A stretch of DNA of 64,000 nt. Origin: Leucobacter viscericola (lineage in GTDB: Bacteria; Actinomycetota; Actinomycetes; Actinomycetales; Microbacteriaceae). This document shows, in pieces, positions 17,457 to 26,782 of the stretch. The DNA is taken from the NCBI RefSeq assembly GCF_011299575.1, contig NZ_CP049863.1:558001-622000 (forward strand), written 5' to 3'. The position numbers and the translations under genes are program-made. Below the pieces are notes generated by a model. It was given only the letters and a program-made list of their open reading frames with translations. It made no database searches and was not told the origin of the DNA. Each line of letters opens with the position of its first letter. Within the stretch, counting starts at the first letter, position 1.

Positions 17457-20400
17457 TGGGCTGGCACAACGACCCCATTCCGTGGAGCGAATTCGAGCGA
17501 AGGCTCTCCGCGCACGCCCCGCAGCAAGCGAGGGGTTCCGACGCGCGACCTCAGGCCCGCCCGAATGAGACCCCTCAGACGCAACCAACCCAGGCACGGA
17601 GTGCGCAAGAGCTCGCGGACTCCCCGGTTGTGCCCTACGCAGAACTCCATGCGCACTCACACTTCAGTTTTCTCGACGGCGCCTCCTCCCCCGAACAACT
17701 CGTACAAGAAGCGACCCGTCTACAGCTCAGCGGCATCGCCCTCACCGACCACGACGGGTTCTACGGAGCAGCCGCCTTTGCCGAGGCCGCTGAAGCTGCT
17801 GATCGGATGGCAGCAACGACGGGGCACACCGCCCCACTGACGGTGTACGGCGCAGAACTCTCACTGGGACTGGACGCCCCGCAGCTGGGGGTTGCCGATC
17901 CGCAAGGAACACACCTACTGCTCCTCGCTCGCGGCACCGACGGGTACCACCGGCTCGCTTCCGCGATCACCGAGGCTCAGCTAACCGGCGGAGAAAAAGG
18001 ACGCCCGCAATACAACCTCGAAGAACTCGCAGCGGCGGGGCAAGACACCTGGGCGGTTCTCACCGGTTGCCGCAAGGGATCGGTCCGCCGCGCGCTTGAA
18101 ACCGCCACCACCCGAGAAACAGGCGATTCACTGGCGCTCACAGAACTCGACCGCCTCACCGATCTCTTTGGCCCAGACAACGTCTACGTCGAGCTCACAC
18201 ACCATGGCCACCCCGGTGACGATCCTCGGAACGCAAGGCTCGCTTCGCTCGCCGCGGAACGGGGTCTCCCAACCCTCGCCACCGGCAACGTGCACTATGC
18301 GGTCCCTGCCCACGCGCAGCTCTCTGAGGCAATGGCTGCGGTGAGAGCACGCCGCAGCCTCGACGAACTCGACGACCACCTGCCAGCGACCGGCACCGCC
18401 CACCTCCGCAGCGGGGCCGCCATGCTGCGGCGTTTTGCTCACTACCCTGACGCGGTGACCCGCACAGCACAGCTCGCCGCCGAGTTGGCGTTCCCGTTGC
18501 GGGCAGCTCGCCCGCGACTGCCCAAGCTCACGCTTCCCCCTGGGCACACCCAAATGGAATACCTGCGACATCTCGTGTGGCAGGGAGCGGAACGACGCTA
18601 CGGCACGAACCTCAGCAGCCACCGCAGAGATCGGCTCGAGAGCGAGCTGAACATCATCGAGCGCAAAGACTTCCCCGGCTATTTCCTCATCGTGCACGAC
18701 CTTGTGCGTGAAGCACGAGAGCGAAATATCCTGTGCCAGGGACGAGGATCAGCCGCCGCTTCTGCGGTGTGTTACGTACTGGGCATCACCGAGGTCGACG
18801 CGATCTTCTATAACCTCCCCTTCGAACGTTTCCTGTCGAGCATGCGCGACGAAGAACCCGACATCGACGTCGATTTCGACTCCGAGCGTCGCGAAGAAAT
18901 CATTCAGTACGTCTACGAAAAGTACGGTCGCCGTAACGCGGCCCAGGTTGCGAACGTCATCACTTACCGCCCCAAAGCCGCAATCAGAGACGCGGCAAAA
19001 GCGCTCGGGTACAGCGCGGGTCAGCAGCGCGCCTGGACCAAGGGACTCGAGCGATGGAACAAGTTGGAGGTCGACACAGCCAGCCCCATCCCGACTCCCG
19101 TGCAAGAACTCGCCATGCGGTTTATGCGCGCACCGCGCCACCTCGGCATCCACTCCGGAGGCATGGTGCTCACCGAGCGCCCAGTGGGAGAGGTCTGCCC
19201 CATCGAACACGCCCGCATGGATCGCCGCACCGTGCTGCAGTGGGACAAAGACTCCTGCGAGTCGATGGGACTCGTGAAGTTCGACCTACTCGGGCTCGGC
19301 ATGCTCAGCGCGCTGCAAAAAACGATGGACATCGTGGCCGCGCACACCAAGAAGCAGTGGACGCTCGGCACCATCCCGAAAGAAGAACCGGGTGTGTACG
19401 ACATGCTCTGCCGGGCTGACGCAATCGGCGTGTTCCAGCTAGAGAGCCGCGCTCAGCTCAACACGCTGCCCCGCCTGCTTCCCCGCAGCTTCTACGACCT
19501 GGTCATCGAGATTGCGCTCATCAGGCCGGGGCCGATCCAGGGCGGCGCCGTTCACCCGTATCTGCGCCGCAAGAACAAGGCTGAAGAGGTGAGTTACCTT
19601 CACCCGAAGTTGCGGCCAGTGCTCGAGCGCACACTGGGTGTGCCCCTGTTCCAGGAGCAGCTCATGCAGATGGCCGTGGCGGTAGCCGACTGCACCGCAG
19701 AGGATGCCGACCTGCTGCGGCGGGCCATGGGATCCAAGCGTGGCCAGGAGCGCATCGAGTCTCTCAAAGAAAAACTGTTTGCGGGCATGGCTAAAAACGG
19801 CATTGAAGGAGATGCCGCGACCCACCTGTACGAACAGATCGAAGCGTTTGCAAACTTTGGTTTCGCGGAGAGCCACTCGATCAGTTTCGCGCTGCTCGTC
19901 TACGTGAGTTCCTGGTTCAAACTGCACTATCCGGCAGCGTTCCTCGCGGGATTACTGCGATCGCAGCCGATGGGCTTTTACTCGTCTCGCACGCTTGTTG
20001 AAGACGCTCGTCGACACGGCGTGGAGGTGCGCCCAGCGGATGTTCAGCGCTCTGCTGTCCTCGCAGATCTTGAGCTTGTTAGCGATCGCAGGCCAACGGC
20101 CAAACCCCAAGCTGCAACCGAATGCACCGCCCACCTACCGCGCCAGGAGAATCCGCCGCCCGTGCACCCGTTTGTGCCCGGTGGTCCAGATACCAGTGCA
20201 CTGCACCGACAAGACGGTGACTTCGCCGTGCGCCTTGGTCTCGCCGAAATCCGCAGTATCGAGAAGAGCACCGCCGAGCGTATTGTGCGGGCCCGAGAAC
20301 ACGGGCCGTTCGCCGATCTCACCGACCTCGCCCGCCGGGCAGATCTCGATCGTGCTCAGCTCGAAGCTCTGGCAGCGGCGGGGGCTTGCAAAAGTCTCGG

Positions 20401-20923
20401 CCTCGATCGCCGGGAGGCACTCTGGGCTGCCGCACCCGCCGCGGATAACCGCGAACGTTTTCTGCCCGGCATCGCCGTGCACGTGCAGCCACCACTGCTC
20501 CCGGTGTTGAACCCGGCCGAGCAGACCGCACTCGATCTCTGGACAACGGGGATCGCTCTAGACGCACACCCGCTCGCCCTGCTGCGCGACACCCTCGACG
20601 CGCAGGGGGTAGTTCGCTCCGACCGCACACGCCATGTTCAGCCCGGCACCGTGGTAAAGATCGCTGGCCTGGTGACCCACAGACAGCGCCCGGGCACCGC
20701 CAGCGGTATCACCTTCATCACGCTTGAAGACGAGTCGGGATCCGTCAACGTGGTGACCTGGGCAAACGTCTGGGCCCGTCACCGTCTCGTTGCCCGATCC
20801 TCGCCCGCGCTTATCATCAGAGGAGTGCTTGAGCGCTCTCCAGAGGGGGTGATCAATGTCATCGCGAACAACTTCGAACCGCTCGCCGCGCCCGCCGGAG
20901 TATCCTCTCGGGACTTCCATTAG
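17456..20923 (+). CDS. dnaE2: error-prone DNA polymerase DnaE2
   Basis: A 1155-residue C-family polymerase. It has an N-terminal PHP domain (YAELHAHSHFSFLDGAS, ALTDHDGFYG), a palm with the catalytic aspartates in EEPDIDVDFDSERREEII, and fingers with FQEQLMQMAV and a helix-hairpin-helix. A C-terminal OB domain follows (VVKIAGLVTHRQRPGTASG). It is the translesion polymerase of the mutasome. The start at 17456 shares one base with the imuB stop (TGATG). About 60 non-conserved residues precede the PHP domain. Confidence 0.95.
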   Translation: MGWHNDPIPWSEFERRLSAHAPQQARGSDARPQARPNETPQTQPTQARSAQELADSPVVPYAELHAHSHFSFLDGASSPEQLVQEATRLQLSGIALTDHDGFYGAAAFAEAAEAADRMAATTGHTAPLTVYGAELSLGLDAPQLGVADPQGTHLLLLARGTDGYHRLASAITEAQLTGGEKGRPQYNLEELAAAGQDTWAVLTGCRKGSVRRALETATTRETGDSLALTELDRLTDLFGPDNVYVELTHHGHPGDDPRNARLASLAAERGLPTLATGNVHYAVPAHAQLSEAMAAVRARRSLDELDDHLPATGTAHLRSGAAMLRRFAHYPDAVTRTAQLAAELAFPLRAARPRLPKLTLPPGHTQMEYLRHLVWQGAERRYGTNLSSHRRDRLESELNIIERKDFPGYFLIVHDLVREARERNILCQGRGSAAASAVCYVLGITEVDAIFYNLPFERFLSSMRDEEPDIDVDFDSERREEIIQYVYEKYGRRNAAQVANVITYRPKAAIRDAAKALGYSAGQQRAWTKGLERWNKLEVDTASPIPTPVQELAMRFMRAPRHLGIHSGGMVLTERPVGEVCPIEHARMDRRTVLQWDKDSCESMGLVKFDLLGLGMLSALQKTMDIVAAHTKKQWTLGTIPKEEPGVYDMLCRADAIGVFQLESRAQLNTLPRLLPRSFYDLVIEIALIRPGPIQGGAVHPYLRRKNKAEEVSYLHPKLRPVLERTLGVPLFQEQLMQMAVAVADCTAEDADLLRRAMGSKRGQERIESLKEKLFAGMAKNGIEGDAATHLYEQIEAFANFGFAESHSISFALLVYVSSWFKLHYPAAFLAGLLRSQPMGFYSSRTLVEDARRHGVEVRPADVQRSAVLADLELVSDRRPTAKPQAATECTAHLPRQENPPPVHPFVPGGPDTSALHRQDGDFAVRLGLAEIRSIEKSTAERIVRAREHGPFADLTDLARRADLDRAQLEALAAAGACKSLGLDRREALWAAAPAADNRERFLPGIAVHVQPPLLPVLNPAEQTALDLWTTGIALDAHPLALLRDTLDAQGVVRSDRTRHVQPGTVVKIAGLVTHRQRPGTASGITFITLEDESGSVNVVTWANVWARHRLVARSSPALIIRGVLERSPEGVINVIANNFEPLAAPAGVSSRDFH

Positions 20924-20925
20924 TT

Positions 20926-22272
20926 ATGCTGGCACTCGTGCATCTCTCAACTGCGCTCCTCACGGACCACTACGAGCTAACCATGGTCGATGCCGCGCGC
21001 CGCGCGGGAACAGCAGACCGTGGCAGCGTCTTCGAGCTGTTTACTCGCCGTCTCTCAGGGGCCCGCCGCTACGGTGTTGTCGCTGGCACCGGCAGACTAC
21101 TTGAGGCCATCGACCGTTTCCGATTCACAGACACCGAACTCGACTTTCTGAAGTCGCGTGGTGTCGTCAGTGACGGGACCCTCGACTGGCTCGCTAATTT
21201 TCGCTTCAGCGGCAACATCTGGGGGTATCCCGAGGGTGAGGTCTTCTTCCCCGGGTCACCGCTCATCAGTGTCGAGGCAAGCTTCGCTGAGGGAGTGCTA
21301 CTCGAAACACTCGCGCTCAGTGTGCTGAACTACGACTCGGCGGTCGCCACGGCAGCATCCCGCATGAGCCACGCGGCCAAGGGAAAGCCGCTCGCCGAAA
21401 TGGGTTCGCGCCGCACCAGCGAGTACAGCGCCGTTGCCGCTGCGCGCGCCGCCTACATCGCAGGATTCAGCGCGACCTCAAACCTTGAAGCGGGCCGCAG
21501 CTACGGCATCCCAACCATGGGCACAGCAGCACACAGTTTCATGCTGCTGCACGACAGCGAGCGCGCGGCGTTCGAGGCACAAATTGCAACGCTCGGAACA
21601 GACACCACGCTGCTCGTCGACACCTATGACATTGAGCAGGGTGTGCGCACCGCGATTGAAGTTGCGGGCACCAGTCTCGGAGCTGTTCGCATCGATTCTG
21701 GCGACCTGCCCGTTGTGGTTGGCCGAGTGCGCCACCTCCTCGACGAACTGGGGGCAACACAAACTCGCATCACCGTCACCAACGACCTCGACGAGCACAC
21801 GGTAGCCGTACTCGCGGCCTCACCCGTTGACAGCTTTGGCGTCGGCACGTCAGTGGCCGTCGGCTCGGGATCACCAACCATGGGCATGGTGTACAAACTT
21901 GTTGCGCACGAGGACGAACAGGGAAACTGGGTCTCCGTGGCGAAAAAGTCAGCCGGCAAGGTGTCGGTTGGTGGCCGCAAGAGTGTCTACCGCAGGTTCA
22001 ACGCGCGCGATGTTGCTGTAGCCGAGACCATCGTCGTGAACGATGGCTCTCACGCCACCGGCTTGCCCGGCAACAACGCTGCGGCTGAAGCGGTTGAGGG
22101 CCGTGAGATTCTCGTCCCGCTCGTCACAAACGGCGAGGTTCTGCGCGAGCACACCGGCACAGACGGTATCGCAGCAGCGCGCGAACGTCACCGGCAGCGG
22201 GTTGCAGAACTCCCCGCCGTTGCGATGAGCCTCACTCGTGGGGATCCCGCGATCCCGACCGAGTACGTGTAG
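20926..22272 (+). CDS. pncB: nicotinate phosphoribosyltransferase
   Basis: A 448-residue enzyme of NAD salvage: it joins nicotinate to PRPP with ATP. Motifs include LLTDHYELTM, EMGSRRTSEYSA (with a family His upstream in MSHAAKGK), YGIPTMGTAAHSF, VDTYDIEQGV and VRIDSGDLP. It begins two bases after dnaE2 without a Shine-Dalgarno site. A GTG at 20938 follows TATGCT by seven bases and could be a leaderless start, giving a protein four residues shorter. It may be partly read through from the SOS operon. Confidence 0.93.
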   Translation: MLALVHLSTALLTDHYELTMVDAARRAGTADRGSVFELFTRRLSGARRYGVVAGTGRLLEAIDRFRFTDTELDFLKSRGVVSDGTLDWLANFRFSGNIWGYPEGEVFFPGSPLISVEASFAEGVLLETLALSVLNYDSAVATAASRMSHAAKGKPLAEMGSRRTSEYSAVAAARAAYIAGFSATSNLEAGRSYGIPTMGTAAHSFMLLHDSERAAFEAQIATLGTDTTLLVDTYDIEQGVRTAIEVAGTSLGAVRIDSGDLPVVVGRVRHLLDELGATQTRITVTNDLDEHTVAVLAASPVDSFGVGTSVAVGSGSPTMGMVYKLVAHEDEQGNWVSVAKKSAGKVSVGGRKSVYRRFNARDVAVAETIVVNDGSHATGLPGNNAAAEAVEGREILVPLVTNGEVLREHTGTDGIAAARERHRQRVAELPAVAMSLTRGDPAIPTEYV

Positions 22273-22280
22273 CGCGAGCG

Positions 22281-22564
22281 CTACTTCTTCATGCGTTCGT
22301 AAACCCGCTTGCAATCAGGACAGACCGGAAACTTCTCGGGATCCCGCGACGGCGTCCATTTCTTTCCGCACAGCGCACGAACCGCTTTACCGGTTACGGC
22401 AGATTCCAGGATCTTGTCTTTTGGCACGTAGTGCGAAAAACGCTCGTGGTCGCCGTCTTCAATTTGAGCGTCTTCAAGGATTTTCTCGAGTTCACGATCC
22501 AGAAGACCGGTTCCTCCCCAGAACCGCCACCCACCGGGTCAGAATCACGCGCAAAAATAGCCAT
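22281..22564 (-). pseudogene. DUF3039 family protein, apparently frameshifted
   Basis: Reading left from the ATG at 22562-22564 gives MAIFARDSDPVGGGSGE. The DUF3039 body is in the next frame: GTGLLDRELEKILED, then HYVPKDKILESAVTG, ALCGKKW and the zinc-like CPDCKR before the stop at 22281. The body's own frame reaches a TGA shortly upstream with no ATG, GTG or TTG start. The two frames meet at a run of four C (22516-22519) in the Gly-rich linker where DUF3039 proteins join start and core. One base lost or two gained would restore a typical protein of about 94 residues. This is a sequencing error or a true frameshift. The C-terminal cysteines are intact. Confidence 0.72.
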
Positions 22565-22597
22565 GCGGTAATTGTACCTCCGAAATGCGGCGAAAAA

Positions 22598-24169
22598 TCA
22601 GTCGAAAACCTGAGTTACAGCGATCAGCTCGGGTCCGCTGCGATCGAAAATACGACCACCAATCAAGATTCCCAGCCACAGAATCAGCGCTCCGTACCCG
22701 ATCCCGAACGCAAGCGCCCAAATGTTCTGCATGAACTCGACGTCAGTAAACGCCAACACGGCCACCCATACAGCGGGGGCAGAGAACAGCAGCGCAAGCA
22801 GCATCGAGATTGTCTGGGCAAGGCCCGATCCGGTTCCCGACCACTGCGGTTGAGCAAAGGGGCTGTCTCCCGGCCGAGTTGCCGGGTAGGGAGTCATGAC
22901 AGAGAACACACTCGCCACGCCACTCGACACCAGCAGTACGGCGGTGTTCATACCGATCACAGCGGGCAGCACGCGCCAGTCGCCGATGACGGTGACCGTG
23001 ATGCTTGATCCGATCAGAATCAGCGGAACACCGAGCATCAGCACGGGAGCAAGGCGGCCAGCACGATCGGCACGACCGCGGGTGCCGCTCGCGACGTGCG
23101 CCCAAATCGCGGTTGAGTCCATCGCTACGTCATTGTGCTGCGACCATCCGAGCAGCAACAAAATGATGGGAAGTGGCAACAGCGCAAGCGACGTCACGTC
23201 TGCGCCTGCGACCCAAAAGGCAAGCAGCATCAAGATCGGAGCGATCGGGATCGCAAACAACGCAACCCGGTAACGCGGATCTCGTGCCCAATAGGTGAGC
23301 TGACGAGCCGCAATAACCTGCGCGGGACGCGCACCAAAGCGCTCGAACCAGCCGAGGCCGCTGTAGGCCATGCTCTGCCCGACCGGACGATCAATTCTCT
23401 GGTTCGAGACCCACACGACGGGCACCCAGACGGCAATGAGGAACACAATTGCGGCCCCCAAAATACCCAGGTGCATCAGCGCAAGAGCCTGGTCGCCGCT
23501 CGCTGCAGCCGCCAGCGCCGCGAACGGGGCCCCGAAGGGAGTCCACCCGAGCGTCTGAGCCGTGTCCGAAATGATCGAGCTATCTTCCGCGCCGAATGCC
23601 GTTGCTCCCGCATACACGGCAACGGGCAAAAACGCCACGATCAGCAGCGCGCCGATCGTACGAAGTACCCCGGCAAACCTCGGCCCAGCGATCAGCTTCG
23701 AGAGCGCAGACATCACACGAACGCTGCACACCGCCAGAACAGCGGCGAGACCGAGCGCAACGGGCGCGATCCACGCTGGAGTGTTCCACTCGGGGCGGAA
23801 AACACCGAGTGCCACCAGCCACACAACGAGCAAAAAGAACGGCCAGCTGACGATCGAGGTGATTAGCATCGCGACACTCACGGATCCTGGCCCCGCAGGA
23901 AAACTGGCGAGCTGCCTAGGCTCAAGGTTGCGCCGGTTCTCGAAGAACGGAATCACAAACACCGCTATGAGCAGAGACGCACCAGCCACCGTGTCGACGG
24001 CAGCGCGGTCAGCAGCGTCGGCGATCCCCCACGCCGGCAGAATAGCCAGCGAAGCAGCAATCACCGCGAGCAACACAATCAGCAGTGCGGAACGTAGGCC
24101 CTTCGAAAACGACCCGCGAAACGCACTGCCGAGCAGCGCTACTCGGAGTCGGAAGAGCCGTGCAACCAT
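22598..24169 (-). CDS. ABC-2-like multi-span permease
   Basis: A 523-residue hydrophobic protein with about 12 membrane segments and little between them. The cytoplasmic part includes ENRRNLEPRQLASFPAG, a pattern seen in ABC-2-type permeases of actinobacteria. It overlaps the upstream ATPase gene by 31 bases, so the two form one exporter. The substrate is unknown. The ATG at 24167-24169 is used; no other start fits better. Confidence 0.8.
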   Translation of the reverse strand: MVARLFRLRVALLGSAFRGSFSKGLRSALLIVLLAVIAASLAILPAWGIADAADRAAVDTVAGASLLIAVFVIPFFENRRNLEPRQLASFPAGPGSVSVAMLITSIVSWPFFLLVVWLVALGVFRPEWNTPAWIAPVALGLAAVLAVCSVRVMSALSKLIAGPRFAGVLRTIGALLIVAFLPVAVYAGATAFGAEDSSIISDTAQTLGWTPFGAPFAALAAAASGDQALALMHLGILGAAIVFLIAVWVPVVWVSNQRIDRPVGQSMAYSGLGWFERFGARPAQVIAARQLTYWARDPRYRVALFAIPIAPILMLLAFWVAGADVTSLALLPLPIILLLLGWSQHNDVAMDSTAIWAHVASGTRGRADRAGRLAPVLMLGVPLILIGSSITVTVIGDWRVLPAVIGMNTAVLLVSSGVASVFSVMTPYPATRPGDSPFAQPQWSGTGSGLAQTISMLLALLFSAPAVWVAVLAFTDVEFMQNIWALAFGIGYGALILWLGILIGGRIFDRSGPELIAVTQVFD

Positions 24170-25179
24170 TCCAGCCCCCTCTTCGTGTCGCTGGAGCCGG
24201 TGAGCGCAGTGAAGCGCTCTTCAAGGCTGAGACCATCACGCACCGCGTCAACGGTGCCGTTTGCGATCACTCGACCATCGACAATGATCGATACGTGGTC
24301 ACAGACCCTCTGAATCAGATCAAGGCTGTGGCTCGACATGACAACGCTGCCGCCGCCGGCAACATATTTCTCGAGAATCTCCGTTACGTTCGACACGGAT
24401 ACCGGGTCGATCGCTTCGAACGGCTCATCAAGCACAAGCACCTCGGGTGCGTGAATCATTGAGCACGCCAGCGCAATTTTCTTCTGCATGCCGGCGGAGT
24501 AGTCAGACACCAGACGGCCGAGTGCGGATTCCAAGCCAAAAGCTTCGGCAAGCTCGGAGGATCGCTGCGTTAGCGCGGCGCCCTCAACCCCGTGAAGCAC
24601 ACCCGAGTAGTACAGCAGTTGCGCACCCGTGAGCCGGTCAAAGAGACGCAGGCGATCTGGAAGGGTGCCAATCAGGCGCTTCGCTGCGGGTCCGTCTGAC
24701 CACACGTCGACACCGTTGACCGTGACCCGACCCGAGGTTGGCCGAAGCAACCCAGCAAGCATGGAGAGTGTTGTGGTCTTACCCGCGCCGTTCGGGCCGA
24801 CAACACCGGTGAACGATCCCGCGTGCACCGCAAGCGACACCTCGTTTGCGGCAATCACCGATCCGTACCGCTTGGTCAGCATCTCTGCATGAAGCACCAC
24901 GGGGTTCTGCGCGGCGATACGACCTCGCTCGCGCGCTCGCACGACGGAGGGAACAGGAACCTGGATACGACCAGTTCTCGGGGAAGACTCAGCCGAGGCC
25001 TGTTCCGCGGAAACGGTTTCCGCAGGAACTGGGGTGGCCTCAGGGGCCACGGGTTCGACGGTGGTGCGACTGGGGCGAACACGCGGCGCACCGGGAACAT
25101 TCCCAGAAACAGGTTCAGTCGACGTCGACCCCGCTAATGATTCGGAAGCGGGCACGGTTGAGGAGGTTTCGGGCGGCAC
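24139..25179 (-). CDS. ABC transporter ATP-binding protein with long N-terminal tail
   Basis: A 346-residue protein. The first 100 or so residues are Pro/Val/Ser/Glu-rich and probably disordered. The ATPase follows (LTKRYGSVIAANEVSL) with Walker A GPNGAGKTTT, signature YSAGMQKKIALA and Walker B VLVLDEPFEAIDP, ending in a normal D-loop and H-loop (SSHSLDLI). It powers the overlapping ABC-2 permease. The start is a GTG at 25177-25179; a shorter protein from an internal start is possible because the tail is not conserved. Confidence 0.88.
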   Translation of the reverse strand: MPPETSSTVPASESLAGSTSTEPVSGNVPGAPRVRPSRTTVEPVAPEATPVPAETVSAEQASAESSPRTGRIQVPVPSVVRARERGRIAAQNPVVLHAEMLTKRYGSVIAANEVSLAVHAGSFTGVVGPNGAGKTTTLSMLAGLLRPTSGRVTVNGVDVWSDGPAAKRLIGTLPDRLRLFDRLTGAQLLYYSGVLHGVEGAALTQRSSELAEAFGLESALGRLVSDYSAGMQKKIALACSMIHAPEVLVLDEPFEAIDPVSVSNVTEILEKYVAGGGSVVMSSHSLDLIQRVCDHVSIIVDGRVIANGTVDAVRDGLSLEERFTALTGSSDTKRGLEWLHGSSDSE

Positions 25180-25212
25180 CCGTCTAATTTAGCAAATTTA
25201 AGAGAAACCAGT

Positions 25213-26043
25213 ATGTGTGCCCCGGCGCGCTCGGAAACCGGCAGAATAGACAGTGTGAATTTTTCATCTGAGCGCCGACCTCTGCGCGCGAGTGCCTGGT
25301 CATCGCTGTGGCTACTCACGCGCCGCGATTTAAAGGTCCGCTACTCGACCTCAATGCTGGGATACCTGTGGTCGATCCTTGATCCACTGCTGATGAGCCT
25401 CATCTACTGGTTCGTTTTTACGCAGGTCTTTCACCGCACTGTCGGCGAAACGCCCTACATCATCTTTCTGCTGACCGCCCTACTCCCCTGGGTATGGGTC
25501 AACGGTGCGATCTCCGATTCAACTCGCGCGTTCTTACGTGATGTGCGACTCGTGAGATCCATCGCGATGCCGCGGTGGATCTGGGTGGGCCGCATCATTT
25601 GCTCAAAGGGGATCGAATTTCTCCTGAGCATGCCCGTGCTCATCGTGTTTGCAATTTTTTCTGGGGCCCACATCGGGTGGGGCGTGTTGCTCTTCCCCGT
25701 CGCGGTGGTGCTGCTCGCAATTTTGACGCTGGGTACCGGTCTCCTCATTTCACCCCTCGTGGTGTTCTTCCGCGACCTGGAGCGTGCTTCCAAACTGCTG
25801 CTGCGTGTCTTGTTCTACGCTTCACCCATCATTTATGGCGCTTCGGATCTGCCGCCGTTCGCCCAGCCGCTCGCCTGGCTCAACCCACTCTCAGGAATCT
25901 TCGCGATGTTCCGTGCGGGATTCTTCCCGGATCAAATCAACTGGCACCTCATGGCTGTCTCGGCGATTGAGTGTGTGATTATCCTCATCATTGGCGCTTT
26001 GGTGTTCCGTCGCTCCATCGCTGGCGTTCTCAAGGAGCTGTGA
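25213..26043 (+). CDS. polysaccharide/teichoic-acid ABC exporter permease (Wzm/TagG-like)
   Basis: A 276-residue ABC-2 permease with an amphipathic N-terminal helix (SLWLLTRRDLKVRYSTS) and six membrane segments. The family motif is visible as LGYLWSILDPLLMSLIYWFVF and a C-terminal SPIIYGASDLPP...NPLSGIF. With the next gene it exports a lipid-linked polymer across the membrane. The ATG at 25213 has a weak AAGAG upstream; the GTG at 25255 is an equally possible start. The downstream ATPase begins one base after its stop. Confidence 0.88.
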   Translation: MCAPARSETGRIDSVNFSSERRPLRASAWSSLWLLTRRDLKVRYSTSMLGYLWSILDPLLMSLIYWFVFTQVFHRTVGETPYIIFLLTALLPWVWVNGAISDSTRAFLRDVRLVRSIAMPRWIWVGRIICSKGIEFLLSMPVLIVFAIFSGAHIGWGVLLFPVAVVLLAILTLGTGLLISPLVVFFRDLERASKLLLRVLFYASPIIYGASDLPPFAQPLAWLNPLSGIFAMFRAGFFPDQINWHLMAVSAIECVIILIIGALVFRRSIAGVLKEL

Positions 26044-26044
26044 C

Positions 26045-26782
26045 ATGACCGACAAGATCATTACCGCAAACGGTCTCGGAGTGAGGTTCCGTCGGAATCG
26101 CGGATCCAGCCGCAGTTTCAAAGACCTCTTCGCTGGAGGCGCGCGCCGCGCTCGTCCGGGAGAGTTCTGGGCCCTGCGCGACGTCTCCTTTGACGTGCGA
26201 CGCGGCGAGGCCATCGGGGTTGTTGGCCGTAACGGCCAGGGCAAGTCGACGCTGTTGAAACTTGTCGCCGGAGTGCTGTTTCCCGACGAGGGCACCGTGA
26301 GTGTTCACGGCGGAGTTGCTCCCCTCATCGAGATCACCGGTGGGTTTGTCGGCGATCTCACGGTGCGCGATAACGTGCAGCTCACAGCTGGTCTTCACGG
26401 CCTGAGCAAACGCGAGATTGCCGCTCGTTTTGATTCCATCATCGATTTTGCTGGGGCGGCTGATGTCATTGACACCCCGTTCAAGCACCTCTCGAGCGGC
26501 ATGAAAGTCCGTGTTGCCTTCGCCGTGGTGTCGCAGCTGGACGAGCCCGTCCTGCTGGTGGATGAGGTGCTCGCTGTGGGCGACAAGGCGTTTCGCGCGA
26601 AGTGCTACGACCGCATCGAGGAGCTCCTCAAAGAGGAGAAAACACTCTTTCTCGTGTCACACAACGAGCGCGATCTGCGCAGATTCTGCACCCGCGGACT
26701 CTACCTCAATGCTGGAAAACTCGTGCTAGACGGGACCATCGACGAGGTCCTCGAACGCTACGATGCAGACCACGGGGCCTAA
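26045..26782 (+). CDS. polysaccharide/teichoic-acid ABC exporter ATPase (Wzt/TagH-like)
   Basis: A 245-residue ATPase with Walker A GRNGQGKST, the Wzt/TagH-type ITGGFVGDLTVRDNV segment, signature HLSSGMKVRVAFA and Walker B VLLVDEVLAVGD. It lacks the C-terminal carbohydrate-binding domain of some Wzt proteins. The ATG at 26045 follows the permease stop by one base, with AAGGAG nine bases upstream. It ends in a four-base convergent overlap with the glycerophosphotransferase gene. Confidence 0.9.
   Translation: MTDKIITANGLGVRFRRNRGSSRSFKDLFAGGARRARPGEFWALRDVSFDVRRGEAIGVVGRNGQGKSTLLKLVAGVLFPDEGTVSVHGGVAPLIEITGGFVGDLTVRDNVQLTAGLHGLSKREIAARFDSIIDFAGAADVIDTPFKHLSSGMKVRVAFAVVSQLDEPVLLVDEVLAVGDKAFRAKCYDRIEELLKEEKTLFLVSHNERDLRRFCTRGLYLNAGKLVLDGTIDEVLERYDADHGA

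Noticed and set aside
22238..23008. Plus-strand open frame over DUF3039 and the permease end
   Set aside because: Arg/Ser-rich composition with no domain; the minus strand is well supported.
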